In this document: in pieces, positions 11,656 to 39,090 of the stretch
Layout of the letters: each line of letters begins with the position of its first letter
Position numbering within the stretch: position 1 is the first letter of the stretch
Assembly: GCF_016097555.1 (NCBI RefSeq)
Contig: NC_054704.1
Coordinates: forward strand, 98,711,129-98,775,128
Direction: 5' to 3'
Length of the DNA stretch: 64,000 nucleotides
DNA from: Gigantopelta aegis
Lineage: Eukaryota > Mollusca > Gastropoda > Neomphalida > Peltospiridae
The notes under the pieces: generated by a model
Told to the model about the DNA's origin: nothing
The model's database searches: none
The model's input: the letters and a program-made list of their open reading frames with translations, nothing else
Made by a program: the position numbers and the translations under genes

Positions 11656-13217
11656 CAAGCACAAGGCTACACAGTGATACTAGATGAAATAAAATTGCAT
11701 ACATTTTTTGCCCAGATTAACTTTTTTTTTTTTTACAACCAACAGTCACATTTATCACCAATCACAGGACTTCTCTATCAAAAGTTGGGTGCACCATAAA
11801 CTTTCACCCAGCCGGAAGTTATTTGATTTAGTACTATCTGAAGTATCCACACCTTCTCAATGTATATATACAAGTATGACAAAATGCATTTAATCTCATT
11901 ATAATTACTGTTGTGCAAGCAATTTAGTCTGGAACCAGATGTCAAATGAGATTATTTATATATTTTCCAAATAATAATATTATTACTGAATGTAGGGGGC
12001 GAGGATGACCAGAACTTTTCATGTTAATTTCCAGGGTGAATTTCTTAAAGCTCTTTCCATGATTTTCCAGGTTGCAAGGAACCTTGTTATCCGATATATT
12101 AAGACCAGTAATTGAGTTTTACAGGCCTCTCTCCGCCCACTGCCTGCCAAATTAGCCAAACAATTTGTTTTTAATACAAAGTGGCTAATAAAATTGTTCT
12201 TAAATTAACCACATTTTATTAATTTTAAAGAGAGTACTCTATACATGTATATCTGCAAACTCCTGGACAGGACACAACAAATATTATTTTTTAAAGTGAG
12301 AACTGGGCATTGCCACCTCAACCCCTGCAATTGCCCGTGGAAATTGGCAGTGCTGTGGAGTTTTTTTTTTTTTCATTGTTAAAAATAAAATAAACTTTGT
12401 GAATTGAAAACAGGTTAAAAGTAAATATTAAAACAGTAACTGCACTTGAAGTGTTATTGTCAGCCTGATGATGAGATATTTGTAGATATACATATATAGA
12501 GAGTGATCATTCTGATAGTTTAATCAAAATTTCTGCATCATTTATAATATTGGCAAAATATGCTACCCACTCCTGGTGCCGAGTGGCCTAATTAAAAAAA
12601 ACCCAAGAAACTTTATCGATTTACTTAGGCTTGAAAGGGGGGCATTTGATCTTGGTGACAAAATTTTTAACAGAAATTATGCCGTTATTAAAGAAAATTA
12701 TTGTAATTCTATATTACTTTAAGTATATTTTGACACTTTGATGTAATATAATTATAATATAAAGATTGAACTGGCACATCACTGCGGACTAATTAACTAT
12801 GCTGTATATATGATAAATTGTCATCCCCTTGCATGTGTCATTTGCGTGTTAACTGTTATGTCACTTTTAATCAACGAATACCACCACTGGTATAAATAAA
12901 TCTTACAACATATTGGCAAACAACACAAATAACAAACCAATCATTTAAATTTACTTACAATCCAGAGTTGCGAACATGTTAACGAAAACAATTGCTGTGG
13001 ACACTATTTCTCCACAGCAAATTATTTGCCGTGGACATTTTCTTAATTGGAAGGGTTGCACCTACTCTCCCACCTCTATAGACTCAAACTTGCCCACTCT
13101 GATGAATGTCCATGTGGCACAGGTGCCCAAACACCGGAATACATCCTTCAGTCCTGTCATCATGTAACACTCTGAGACAAGAAACCTGGCAGTAGTCTAT
13201 GAATTGATGGTGTGCCT
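11656..13217. other. GRAF intron 1, no gene seen
   Basis: AT-rich intronic sequence with homopolymer T and A runs. No exon with flanking splice signals and no clear complete transposable element was recognised. Confidence 0.55.
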
Positions 13218-13350
13218 GGCTTCAGTGGCGTCATGGTTAAGCCATCGGACATAATGCTGGTTACAGGTATTGGGTTCGCAGCCCGGTTCCGGCTCCCACC
13301 CAGAGCAAGTTTTAATGACTCAATGGGTAGGTGTAAGGTCTAAAATTACA
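13218..13350 (+). mobile_element. SINE head fragment
   Basis: The tRNA-like head is recognisable (CAGTGGCGTCATGGTTAAGC, then GGGTTCGCAGCCCGGTTCC, a B-box-like GGTTCGCAGCC) and continues into ACTCAATGGGTAGGTGTAAG. It breaks off before the SINE body. Confidence 0.75.
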
Positions 13351-13727
13351 AAACTGACCAATTACAGTCTCAAAGAAAAGAAAATTATCACTTGGGTATC
13401 GTGAGTGGTCGTTTTTGCTCCACAGTACCCTACCAATAGGCCTAATAATATGCATTTTTTCTTTGGATTTTTTAAGAGAAAAAAACTATAACTACATTTC
13501 GTTCTATTGACATATATTTAGTTAAATAGTTAATATACTATCAAGTCTTTTATGTTGTTTTACAAGTCACGTTGATAAAAGCCAAATTTAAAGCCTTGTC
13601 GAAAATTATAGCATTTATTTACACTGTGCATACAGGAGTTGGTCGGAGCTGATGTCACTTCACCCCAAGCTATAGCACCAGATGCCACAAAAATGAAACA
13701 AAATGGCTGCCCCCAGTTAGCAGGAAG

Positions 13728-13880
13728 GAAAAATATCTGCCCGGTCCCCCCTTCCCCTAACCTTAACTCCAACCCTAACCCCAACCCTAGCCCTAACCCC
13801 AGCCATAACCCCAACCCCAACCCTAACCCTCAACCCTAACTAAAAATAATAATGGAGGGGACTGGGCGGATATTATACCT
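13728..13880. mobile_element. Short TIR element filled with telomere-like CCCTAA variants
   Basis: The left end AAATATCTGCCCGGTCCCCC and the right end, read in reverse GGTATAATATCCGCCCAGTC, form an inverted repeat. The interior (13,750-13,839) is a degenerate run of CCCTAACC, CCCAACCC and CCCTAGCC words. A second copy in the opposite orientation lies at 14,424-14,568. The NPNPNP-rich open frame across it is a product of the repeat. Confidence 0.7.
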
Positions 13881-14423
13881 CCCGGATTGTTGTCCCCTCC
13901 CCCAATATTGTTAGGTAATGAAGATGATTTTGGCTGAGGTAACTGTTTTGTCTTCTGTTTTTATGAACACACATGCGTGTGTGCGTGTGTGCATGTGTGT
14001 TTGTTAGTTTGCAATGAGAATCAAGAAAAAAGAACAGATTTAGTATGTTAAATATTAACATTTAAAAATATATATTAACACCAAAAATGTCATATTTAAT
14101 TTTAAAAAATTGGTTAAAAGTTTAGTCCTTGAACTAAAACAAATTAGGTTGACGCTTTGATGATACTACTGTTATATCGGCTTTGAACCACAGAGATAGT
14201 GCGGCCTCTTCTTACTAGTATTTGTACAAGTATAGGTGCTATTCACTATGCGCTTTCTTTGACCAATGAAGTCAAATCAGGTGATTAGTAATTAAATATT
14301 AAGAAGTTAATCGTCACCAAGTGACTTGGGGGCAAACTGACTGGAGCGAACAGGCTTGGGGCAAAACATCAGGCATTCACATTTTAATGATGTCTGAAAC
14401 TTGTTTAGAGAATCACACCGCAA

Positions 14424-14568
14424 TAGGTATAATATCCGCCTGGTTCCCCCACCCAACCCTTTATTAATTTTAGTTAGGGTGAGGGTTTGGATGCGGGTTA
14501 GGGTGAGGGTGAGGGTTTGTGTTAGGGGTTAGTGTTAGAGGAAGGGACCAGGCGGATATTTTTACCTT
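14424..14568. mobile_element. Second telomere-like TIR element
   Basis: The left end GGTATAATATCCGCCTGGTT is complementary to the right end GGGACCAGGCGGATATTTTT. The interior is a degenerate TTAGGG/GTGAGGG run. It is the reversed counterpart of 13,728-13,880, with about 540 bp between them. Confidence 0.7.
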
Positions 14569-14587
14569 TCTTTAAAAAATTCTAAAT

Positions 14588-14646
14588 GACATGTCTGTCA
14601 GTGTCACTCACTGACGCTGACTCCTGTCAGTGTCATGCTGTCAGAC
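14588..14646. repeat. Imperfect palindrome with repeated GTCAGTGTCA
   Basis: ATGTCTGTCAGTGTCACTCA on one side and TGTCAGTGTCATGCTGTCAGACAT on the other combine inverted ends (ATGTCTG/CAGACAT) with two direct GTCAGTGTCA copies around ACTGACGCTGACTCC. It lies about 130 bp inside GRAF intron 1, downstream of exon 1. Whether it is regulatory is unknown. Confidence 0.6.
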
Positions 14647-14774
14647 ATTTATTAAAAAAAAAAACGTAAGAAGCTTTCACTGCACCTTAAATTGCAAACA
14701 GTTACATACTATTGCAGATACAACATTCACACTGATTATGCATTAACAAAACAAAGCAGGAATCGTTTACGTAC

Positions 14775-14928
14775 GTTTTGCAGCATCGAACACTTGTTTC
14801 CCGTGTTGAACGAGATTTTTAATGGACTTGCTTGTCCTTTCCAGCTCCCGTTCATGCTCGTGTAGCTTTTCCCGAAAATACGGACTGTCAGTCAAACAGT
14901 CAGCAAATTCTAAAGGTTGCAGGCCCAT
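14775..14928 (-). CDS. ARHGAP26: GRAF-family RhoGAP, first coding exon (start of BAR domain)
   Basis: The ATG is at 14,926-14,928 and the exon encodes 51 residues plus one base, ending at donor GTACGT. The protein begins MGLQPLEFADCLTDSPYFRE and continues with LHEHERELERTSKSIKNLV. Human GRAF1 starts MGLPALEFSDCCLDSPHFRE, so this is clearly the same N terminus. GRAF proteins bend and tubulate membranes through their BAR and PH domains, act in clathrin-independent endocytosis, and switch off RhoA/Cdc42 through the RhoGAP domain. Intron 1 is 5.6 kb. The gene is divergent from ZNF330, with 521 bp between the two ATGs. ARHGAP10, ARHGAP42 and OPHN1 are vertebrate paralogues; an invertebrate probably has one GRAF co-orthologue, so the symbol is approximate. 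Partial: the rest lies left of the window. Confidence 0.92.
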
Positions 14929-15449
14929 CTATGTGGATAGGTAGCAACAAGTTTCGGCTAAAATATTAAAAGTATTTGCCATTAGTTACACACTTGTAGA
15001 TTTCATCTTTTTCTTTCTAAATATGGATGAATTATTGGAAGCTACTTGCTAAATCCTTATCAGGTATTCAGTTTAAAGTAAAAATAACAAAATATTAAAT
15101 GTTGAAACATGTTAACTAATTAGGACCATTTATTGAATTACGTATATTTTTTGTTTGACACATTATGTTAACTAATATTTATGACTGTACTGTATTAAAT
15201 GTGTTCGCTTAATACAAACAAACATGCGTTTATTAACATGTATTACATTTAAGAAACCGGAATCAAAACAGAGCATGCGTATTGCAAAGCAAATTACTTC
15301 CGGAATTGTATTTCCTGTTTTCCTTTCTTTCTTTTTTTTGGTAGTCACATGTTAAAACTTACAAATATTGCTAAATTCGATAGCTGTGACTCGTATACAC
15401 GCAAACGACTATATGTGTAAATAAGAACTGTTTAGAAGAAACTTTTAAA
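14929..15449. promoter_or_regulatory. Putative bidirectional promoter, GRAF and ZNF330
   Basis: The interval separates two divergent start codons. Near the ZNF330 side it contains ACTTCCGG (15,296-15,303), a canonical ETS site, an opposite-strand ETS core ACCGGAA near 15,256, and GCATGCG (15,273-15,279), an NRF1 half-site. These are common in TATA-less promoters of widely expressed genes. No convincing TATA box was seen at a fixed distance. The ZNF330 ATG has A at -3 (AAAATGC). Transcription start sites cannot be located from sequence. Confidence 0.6.
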
Positions 15450-31816
<16,367 letters not shown>

Positions 31817-31818
<2 letters not shown>

Positions 31819-31822
31819 TAAA
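31817..31822 (+). terminator. AATAAA overlapping the ZNF330 stop codon
   Basis: AATAAA uses the last two bases of the TAA stop. It is too close to the stop to be the only plausible poly(A) signal, and later candidates exist, including GCAATAAAA at about 33,053 and 33,706. Use is uncertain. Confidence 0.3.
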
Positions 31823-33179
31823 ATGCCCATTGGACACTTCTTCTTGTTAAAGTTTTAATTGAATGTATTTATAAGATTTTTCCCCATGTTATGGATGGGA
31901 AAAATAATTTAGTAGAGCAACTACAGTATATCAGTAACCGTATATAAAAAACATGGTACTGATGTGTATTCAGGGAAATGGTGTTAGTCTGAAATGTAAG
32001 TCAGATTCAGAAAATAATTTAATACAGCAACTACAATATATTGGTAACCGTATAAAGAAAAATGGTAGGCCCCTACTGTGTAATCAGGGAAACATTTTTT
32101 AGTCAGAAATGTATGTCAGATTCGGAAGTTGAGAAAAGTTGCTCTTCTCCAACAAAGTCATATACCATCAATGTCCTAAATGAAAAAAACATGAATAGGA
32201 TACTTAAGGAAGGAATATTTTACATTTTGCAGAAATTTACAGTATGTGAAATCAGATGCGTCCCAATCAGTGCACATGAAAAATAAACAAAATCAAATGT
32301 GTCCCAATCAGTGCATATGAAAAATGAACAATCTGAATGTAAACTGAATCCATTCTAGTAAACAAAATTGTAACCTCATTGAAGAAACCGGAAAATGTCT
32401 AAATACGTAAAATAATATTGACATGTTTTTGAACATCTCTTATTGGTCAGTTTGACACCGTATTTAAAGAATTAACTTTAAGAACTAATATTGTAAACTT
32501 ATTTTGATAGGATGAAAGAGTGAAGCACATTTACTAAACCAAATCAGAAACTGGACAGGTTTATTTTCTTTGATTTTAACAATTCAATAGAATTAATGGA
32601 GGGAATACCACTGGGCTATGTCCCGCCCTGGAGGGAATGATGTTTTGTATTATACTGGGCGAGTCATGAACTTTGACAACTTTATTCAAGGATACAGGGG
32701 CATTATGCAGCCCAGTAGCAAATGCTTTCCTTGTGCGTAATAGATCTAGGATTGCTCCCCATCGTGACATGCATCTATCCACTAGCCGTCACATAGTGGC
32801 CTTGACCTAGAGCAGTTAGAGCTACCATACCTGCTTTACAAATAGTGAAATATTAAGTCAACGTTTGTTTTCACGGAATATCAGTGCCATGAGTAAAATG
32901 AGGCGATCTTGAATCTGCAGATGTAAAATATTTTTTGTCATGTGTGCACACAAATTGTGAAAAGCCCCCCCATTCCCAACAAAGCATAAACACTTATGTT
33001 GATATCTTTTAAAAGTGTTATGTTTCTCATTTGATACAGTATATTTGCCAGCAATAAAATTAATGCTTTCTGCATGATGCAACTTTAATGTGCTTGGATA
33101 AAACGGTAAAGTATCATTTGTATTGGGTAAAATCCCACCTTTTACCCAATTAGTAATAGATCGTGATTTTTGTTAATGT
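31823..33179. other. Probable ZNF330 3'UTR and flank
   Basis: No coding exon. AACTACAGTATATCAGTAACC (31,919) and AACTACAATATATTGGTAACC (32,030) form a local duplication of about 110 bp, each followed by CAGGGAAA. SINE-derived words occur around 32,595-32,830 (CACTGGGCTATGTCCCGCCC). Confidence 0.5.
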
Positions 33180-33460
33180 TAAAGTTTGTTTTGTTTAATA
33201 ACACCACTAGAGCACACTGATTTGGCTTTTGGAAGTCAAACATTTGGTAATTTTGATAGAGGAAACCAGCTACATTTTTCCTTTAGTAGCAAAGGATCTT
33301 TTATATGTAGGCTTACCATCATATGCAGAATAGGATATACCTGTCAAGACGTCTTGGCTGGAATGAAAAATAGTGCAATGGGCACATCGACAGAGCTTGA
33401 CCCTCGACCAACTGCACATACGGAAAACGCTTTACCACTGGGCTACGTCCTGCCACTTTT
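33180..33460 (-). mobile_element. SINE, minus strand
   Basis: AAAGTTTGTTTTGTTTAATAACACC, AGAGCACACTGATTTGG, AGCAAAGGATCTTTTATATG, GGAATGAAAAATAGTGCAATGGGC and CACTGGGCTACGTCCTGCC follow the family order. The open frame across it is spurious. Confidence 0.78.
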
Positions 33461-33706
33461 ATTAAATGTTATGCACACGGCCAGCTCTTTAAAAAATAAT
33501 GTAATTTGGTGTAAACTTTGTAAGTTATATGATTTAAGAAAACATCTATAATTTGTCTCTGTGAAGTATGTACATAATAATTATAAGTAAATTTATTTGT
33601 TAAAAAGTAATATGAAAATGTTAATTGGAATTGGAGTTTTATTTGTTTAGATGTTATATTTTCTTTTATTCTTTGCTATAGGCATATTATCATGTGGGAG
33701 GTCTGC

Positions 33707-33712
33707 AATAAA
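33707..33712 (+). terminator. Candidate AATAAA poly(A) signal
   Basis: GTCTGCAATAAAAAGATGC is followed by a T-rich GT-containing stretch (TTTTTATTGTTGTTTATTTG), the usual layout of a cleavage site. It would give ZNF330 a 3'UTR of about 1.9 kb including a SINE. Confidence 0.4.
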
Positions 33713-34219
33713 AAGATGCTATTTTTATTGTTGTTTATTTGTAGTGTATGAATTTTGCGATTTCACCTTGGTCTGTATTCTAAAAAATATAGTGTTGGGA
33801 AACTAGTTTCGGTGGGCTTAAGCATTCAGTTCTATAGTACCAGTATATTTGTGTTTATAAACAGAAAGTTGTTATGCAAATGACTTCCTTTTAATTACTA
33901 TTTCTACATTATAAATGGTCATTGAAGTTTGAACTGGCTATGTAGCATATACAGGCAGAATCGAAATTGGCCTGTTAAAGCCACTGATCCCAATTTCTAA
34001 CCAGTATCAAATATTTGTTGCCATCATAACCTTTTCTGGGTTTGAATTTTACCTCGGCAATCGTTGCAACTGGTGTGTTCGCCATCTTTTGTCATTGTGC
34101 CCCAAAGATCGGACACTGTTGATGGCAAGAAAAATTATGTAGTGCCATATCTGGTTTGCCCTTCTCATACAATTCATGTTGTACAATATGATAAAAGGCA
34201 TTCATATTCAACAAACTAC

Positions 34220-35420
34220 ATAGACAGGATTGAAAATTAACCCAAAAACCATGGTCCCCAGCAGGGCCAGTTGGGAAAATAAATCTTACTGGCCCTCCTC
34301 AAATTCAACTAGCTCTCCAATTATCACAATGAAATTTAACTGCACAGACTAAATGAAAACTAGAATGTTTTTTGTTTAATAATAGTGCTGACTGTATACA
34401 GTTCATTTGCGTCAAATGAAAACTAATGAATTGGCATTTAACTTCATAATGAATAAAGTTAAAATGCATATAAAAACATGTTATTAAGTTTTAAACCATT
34501 ACCAACTTTAAAAAAAAGTTGAAAAAGAAATCCAGTATAAATAAAAATGTTACTTTACAAAGTACCATTAAATTATACATATTAAATCTCATTTTTAATA
34601 CAGAGTGAAGGCAAAATGCTAGAACAGCCATGGTATGCTGCTTGACTTGCATTGTCTCAAGTAAAAGATAATGCAGTACAAAGACTAAAGGTAAAACTGC
34701 ACATGCTTTAGTAAACTAGTCTGCAAGTGGCAATCCTCTTTGTGGTGATGGAATAAATTTTGTGACGATGCAAGAGGGGTGACATTCCGAGTAAATGATT
34801 TCTTTGGGAGTGGTTGTTCTCCTATAATCAGTATAGACAAGGCACTAAATAAGAAATCAATAGAATCATCCACTATTTTGCCAAATGCCCATTTTGACTG
34901 CTTTGTGCAGAGATACGGCCATGATCGTGTATTACGGTTTTGTCATTCTGATTACCTTGAATGTTCCATCAATTACTGTAAAACCTGTATCAGAAAAAAG
35001 AAAGAAGAGTTAACCTATGGAGTTTGATGGTAATTTGTAAACAGTTTTTGTTTTAATTTTACTGAACTTTTACCCCCAATAAAATGTTATTCGAGACATG
35101 GGTTTAAAACGTAATATGTTTTTATATGAATGTTATCTTTATTCATTATTTTGGCGCTATAAAAATATAGAACATATTTTATGTCTTCTGCTGCCAGATC
35201 TGTTGTGTATTTTGTCACATTCGATTCAATTTCAGTGTGTTTCTTTTTCAACTGGTACCATACTTATACATATTTATTGTCCCAGATCATATAGCAGTGT
35301 CGGGTTGACTGGTACCATACTTGCCAAACCCCAAAATCGATGGTTACCTAATGGACTACCTTTGCACTTGTATCATGTGGTGTTGACTTTAGAGCTAGTG
35401 TATTTATTGTTTTACGGAGA
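34220..35420. repeat. Inverted, diverged copy of the hAT-like element at 863-1,959
   Basis: Starts CAGGATTGAAAATTAA. CAGCAGGGCCAGTTGGG, CTTACTGGCCCTCCTC, TGTGCAGAGATACGGCCATG, TGATGGTAATTTGTAAACAG and CAAAATCGATGGTTACCTAA match 863-1,959 in reverse. The far end (the AGTCGCCTGGTCGCC part) is missing. The open frame at 34,779-35,027 lies inside and lacks a conserved counterpart in the first copy. Confidence 0.72.
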
Positions 35421-36456
35421 TGTTAATAACAACTGAAAAGTGGGTGGTGCTTTTTCATTGGAATTCACTATTTATGTAGATGTAAAATTTGTCTTTGTCC
35501 ATAGCTGATACCTGGGATAGGATGACTATCCAAATTACAATTTGTTTACAAACAAATAGGTGGAAATTCAAATAACATTCAATGAAATTTTATACACTGC
35601 ATTTTTTTCAAGAACCATTGCTGATAGAAGAAATTAAAAATAAAAAAATAAATTAAAAAGAGTATATACTGCACAATACTTTCAAACTGTGTATTGTCAT
35701 AAATAAGAATAAGGAATATCAAACAAATCATGCAAAGTCCTGGCAAGTACGACACATGCATTAAACAAAAACATTAAAACACAAGTTTTGTCTCATTTAT
35801 TCTCGGCCTGTATAAATAATTTATTAGTATATGTACAATTCAAATATGTGATTTTTTTTTTAAAACACCAATTTTGGCTATATTTTTATTAATATAATAC
35901 ATTTTACAACATATCACCCTGTTAAATATCATTCTAAACCCCTTGCAGTTGTGTGTAATCAAAGTTACATGCAAATGTTGTTTTCAGTTTATCAACTCCA
36001 AAGGCAGAACCTATTTAGCAGTGTGTAGTATGAAAATAAATTATGCAAACTTAAATGGCTTGCTTATAATAAATGCATTTAGTCTATACATACCCATACA
36101 TATTCATTTCACTGCACATTAAAAATTAAAAAATTAAATTTGTGAGATCAAATTAATCATTAATCTTTTTTTTTTACAATTAATTTTTTTTTAAACTTGA
36201 ACACCCACAGGTGCACAATGGATTTTTTTTTTTTTTAGCCAATTTCAGATCTGTGGGTTATAAAAATTAGCAATTAGCTGATTTGACATTGGACATGTTA
36301 AACCCAAAATTAATTGATCTAGGAATTATAATTTGTGAGAAATAGATCTAAAATTGAGAACTTGATGTTCTGCTAAATGCAAAAGATAATACCACTACCA
36401 TTTTAAAAGTAACAGCTATATGTTGTGAATGTGAAACAAGATTTGTAATCAGTAAG

Positions 36457-36545
36457 AAGGCTGATAACAGACTGCTAGTATCGTAACAAGGCTGATAACA
36501 GACTGCTAGTATCGTAACAAGGCTGATAACAGACTGCTAGTATCG
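36457..36545. repeat. 31-bp tandem repeat, three copies
   Basis: AAGGCTGATAACAGACTGCT followed by AGTATCGTAAC repeats three times without change except at the last edge. Not present in the matching part of the other duplicate, so it arose after the duplication or was lost there. Confidence 0.9.
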
Positions 36546-38068
36546 AAAACACACAGGCTTTGTTAAAGCTGCAGTTGTGGTCCTATTTAGTTTTTACACA
36601 CTATTTGATAGGACTCGAGTGGTGTCATCTGAATGATCCTCACCTTTTCCCTTGGGTTACTGTTTCTCTTCTCAGAATTATACATGAAAATGTTAAATGG
36701 TAATTGGTATCAGAATCTGAATTTAAAATGAATGGATATCTTCACAAGTAGTGATGTCATCTGAATGAGCTGCATATTTTTTCCTAGGATACTGTGTCTT
36801 TTACCAGAAATATACATGAAACATTAAATGGTAATGAAAGGATATCTTCATAAGTATGTTTTGAAATGGCTTTCAATTCTGGATATGCAGAAGAATTCTA
36901 CAACAAAATGTGTTAAAATGCACCATTTAAACACCATTTTTGCTGTTGCCATTGTTTCCTCTAAACAACTTTAAAGTAGTCTCATCACTGGGGTTTTATT
37001 GTCAGAAGAGTTTTAACACAGTTTTACTTTTTACTTTTACAGTTTTCACCAGAGAAGGCAAGTAATCACTCGTACTCACAGAACAGTGATCTTCAGCTCA
37101 CCTTGATTTTATTCATGGCAAAGACTGCTTTTACAAATTTGAATTAAAAAAAAAAAATCTAAGTATAGTAAGGCACATCTTGAATGTATTTGGTTGGTGA
37201 CACAAGGTATGCGTTTGAAGCAATTAGGCACCTTGCAGTTGGAGCTTGTTTACTATACCCACATTTGTTAACATACTATGTTTAAATTCTACACAGAAAC
37301 TTGTTAACATACCTGTATATCTACTATTCAAGAAGCAATAACAGTAAAGCCTAAATGTAAGTTGTAACAATTCACTCTGTAACATGTAACACAAGGAATA
37401 GCACAACAAAACAGGATGAATTTAAAGTAATGTCTGTCTGAAACAATTAGAGCCTTCAATTACCGGAAATCATAATCGTAATAAATCAAGGTGGTCAACA
37501 CGATTTTACTGAACTGATCAAAATAAGAATGTCATCTTTTTTTACTGTTTAATTTGTTTTTAATGCTAAAAAATAGTTTCAGTTGAATAGTTTCTTAATA
37601 TTAATATACTTAAAAAAACAACAAAAGACAGGTAAAACAACTTGAGTAAATATACCATTTACAACATACGAGACGAATACATCAAGAAAATGATCACTAT
37701 CACAATTTATGCACAGTTGTACCAAAGTTTTTTTTTTTTTTTTGTGGTATTTCTTTATCACAAGTATAATTTTTGTTGGACTTCAAACCACAGACATCAA
37801 ACAAAAAATGATTGGCTTTGAAATATTATGCGTCTTAGTTGATAAGCATTGTTTTGGTGATGATGAGTGGGTACTTTGCTTTGGTACAACCTGGTTATAA
37901 TGTTAACAAAACAAAAACAATTCAATATATCTTTCACATCCACTAAAAGATTTAAAAGTATAAAAATATCACTGGAAAAAGATGACATTTTGTTCTACAT
38001 AAATTAACATCATTTGTTGCATTGCCAAATCTTACAGGTGGCTGTACTCAAAGATGGTCAATTTCACG

Positions 38069-38146
38069 GTCAGAATTTCCCGAAAACCTTCCGGCATTTA
38101 ATTATCAAGTTTTACTTAAATACCATCAAAAATGGGACGTTCTGAC
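38069..38146 (-). promoter_or_regulatory. Candidate SECIS element 1
   Basis: Read on the minus strand, a 78-nt hairpin. Helix 1 is GUCAGAA/UUCUGAC plus UCCC/GGGA. An asymmetric internal loop follows, then the quartet UGAU (38,125-38,128) opposite GGAA (38,089-38,092), giving tandem G-A/A-G pairs. Helix 2 is GGUAUUUAA/UUAAAUGCC (9 bp, one G-U). The 14-nt apical loop contains AAAA (38,110-38,113), 12 nt after the UGA of the quartet. This matches the eukaryotic SECIS layout except that the base before UGA is U, not A. It lies about 650 nt after the stop of the terminal exon at 38,798-38,884. Its core is identical in the duplicate at 46,295. Confidence 0.75.
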
Positions 38147-38797
38147 GTTGAAAACAAGCAGGCTTTGAAATAAGCAGACCCATAAGACTGGAACTTCTAG
38201 TTTGTCTTGCTTATGCAATTTTTATTTTTAATCCTTTGATAAATTATTAGTTAATTTTTTTAAATGCTTTCTGTACACAGAATACAAGTTGTGCTAAAAA
38301 GTACATGGTATGAGATCAAATGTATCAGCTATTCCACTTATTACTTTTATTTAATATATATGTATACATATAATTACAATGTATGTAATAAGATATTTTG
38401 AAGAATTGTTATTTTTCTTTCTCATATCGTTTTCCGCTCGATAATGAAATATATTTTCGGATAAACATTAATGACATTTTTAATAAACAATATACTTGTT
38501 ATTTCTGCAAGAAAAAGATATATCTTCCAAATATCATTTACAGTTTGACCATATGATGTGCATTAATAGGTTTTTTTATATTTATATATATATTTTTTTC
38601 TCACCTAATTCATCTATTATTAAAAAAAAAAAAATGGCAGACAGATAACCTGACCCCGACTTTTGACAGTAGAAACCTGAGTACATATGCTTCATTGTTG
38701 AATGTCTTTCGACATCCATTTGAATAATAACTAAAAAATCAAAGTCCTTATAAGCAAGACAACTATGGATTTCACACTGATGCAGCAACAGTTTCTA

Positions 38798-38884
38798 TTA
38801 AACAATAATGCAGCCAGGAGATTTTGCTGTTAGAATTGTCTTGCATTCTCCTCCAACCTCGGCTTGCCTGATGGTTTCAAAGAT
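38798..38884 (-). CDS. MIEN1: SELENOW/MIEN1-like gene, terminal coding exon B (CIIV tail)
   Basis: Follows a TTTTTATTGCAG acceptor in phase 0. Encodes IFETIRQAEVGGECKTILTA and KSPGCIIV, then TAA. MIEN1 ends with a similar helix (LIEAIRRASNGE...) and a prenylated CVIL, so CIIV is a plausible CAAX box directing membrane anchorage. It joins in frame to the exon at 51,961-52,037, giving HEED-IFET. It is a paralogue of exon A at 46,930-47,019; both frames are intact, which argues that both are used. Candidate SECIS 1 lies downstream. Confidence 0.85.
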   Translation of the reverse strand: MFETIRQAEVGGECKTILTAKSPGCIIV

Positions 38885-38941
38885 CTGCAATAAAAACAAT
38901 ATTTCATCAGGACAACCACAGTATTTGAAATACAAGGCACT

Positions 38942-39090
38942 AAAGTTTGTTTTGTTTAACAACACCTGTAGAGCACACTGATTTATTAATCATCGGCTAT
39001 TAGATGTAAAACATTTGATAATTTTGAAAACAGTCATAGAGAAAACCTGCTTAATTTTTTCATTAGCAGCAAAGGATCTTTTATATGAAC
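38942..39090 (-). mobile_element. SINE fragment
   Basis: AAGTTTGTTTTGTTTAACAACACC, AGAGCACACTGATTTATTAATC and AGCAAAGGATCTTTTATATG; truncated before the tRNA-like head. A CAGGGCTCGC word at 39,092 may be the end of another hAT-like element. Confidence 0.7.

Larger units (their letters stand above)
35780..38900 (-). repeat. Downstream copy of the terminal-exon/3'UTR duplication
   Basis: Homologous in order and orientation to about 43,745-47,035. Shared blocks include TGTATAAATAATTTATTAGT (35,810 and 43,788), CAGTTGTGTGTAATC/CAGCTGTGTGTAATC, TCAACTCCAAAGGC, ACAACCTGGTTATAATGTTA (37,886 and 46,118), the hairpin at 38,069-38,146 and the terminal exon. It ends just upstream of each exon's acceptor. 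Conservation is highest around the hairpin and exon. Confidence 0.85.

Noticed and set aside
13639..13839. Asn-Pro-rich protein
   Set aside because: It is the translation of CCCTAA-like repeats inside a small inverted-repeat element.
34779..35027. 82-residue open frame with several Cys residues
   Set aside because: It lies in the diverged inverted copy of a non-autonomous element. The matching part of the first copy (about 1,300-1,560) does not keep the frame.
37970..38020. AAATGATG...AACAAAATGTCATC as an alternative SECIS (canonical AUGA)
   Set aside because: The two sides do not form a helix 2 of adequate length with a GA partner. The hairpin at 38,069-38,146 fits the layout far better.
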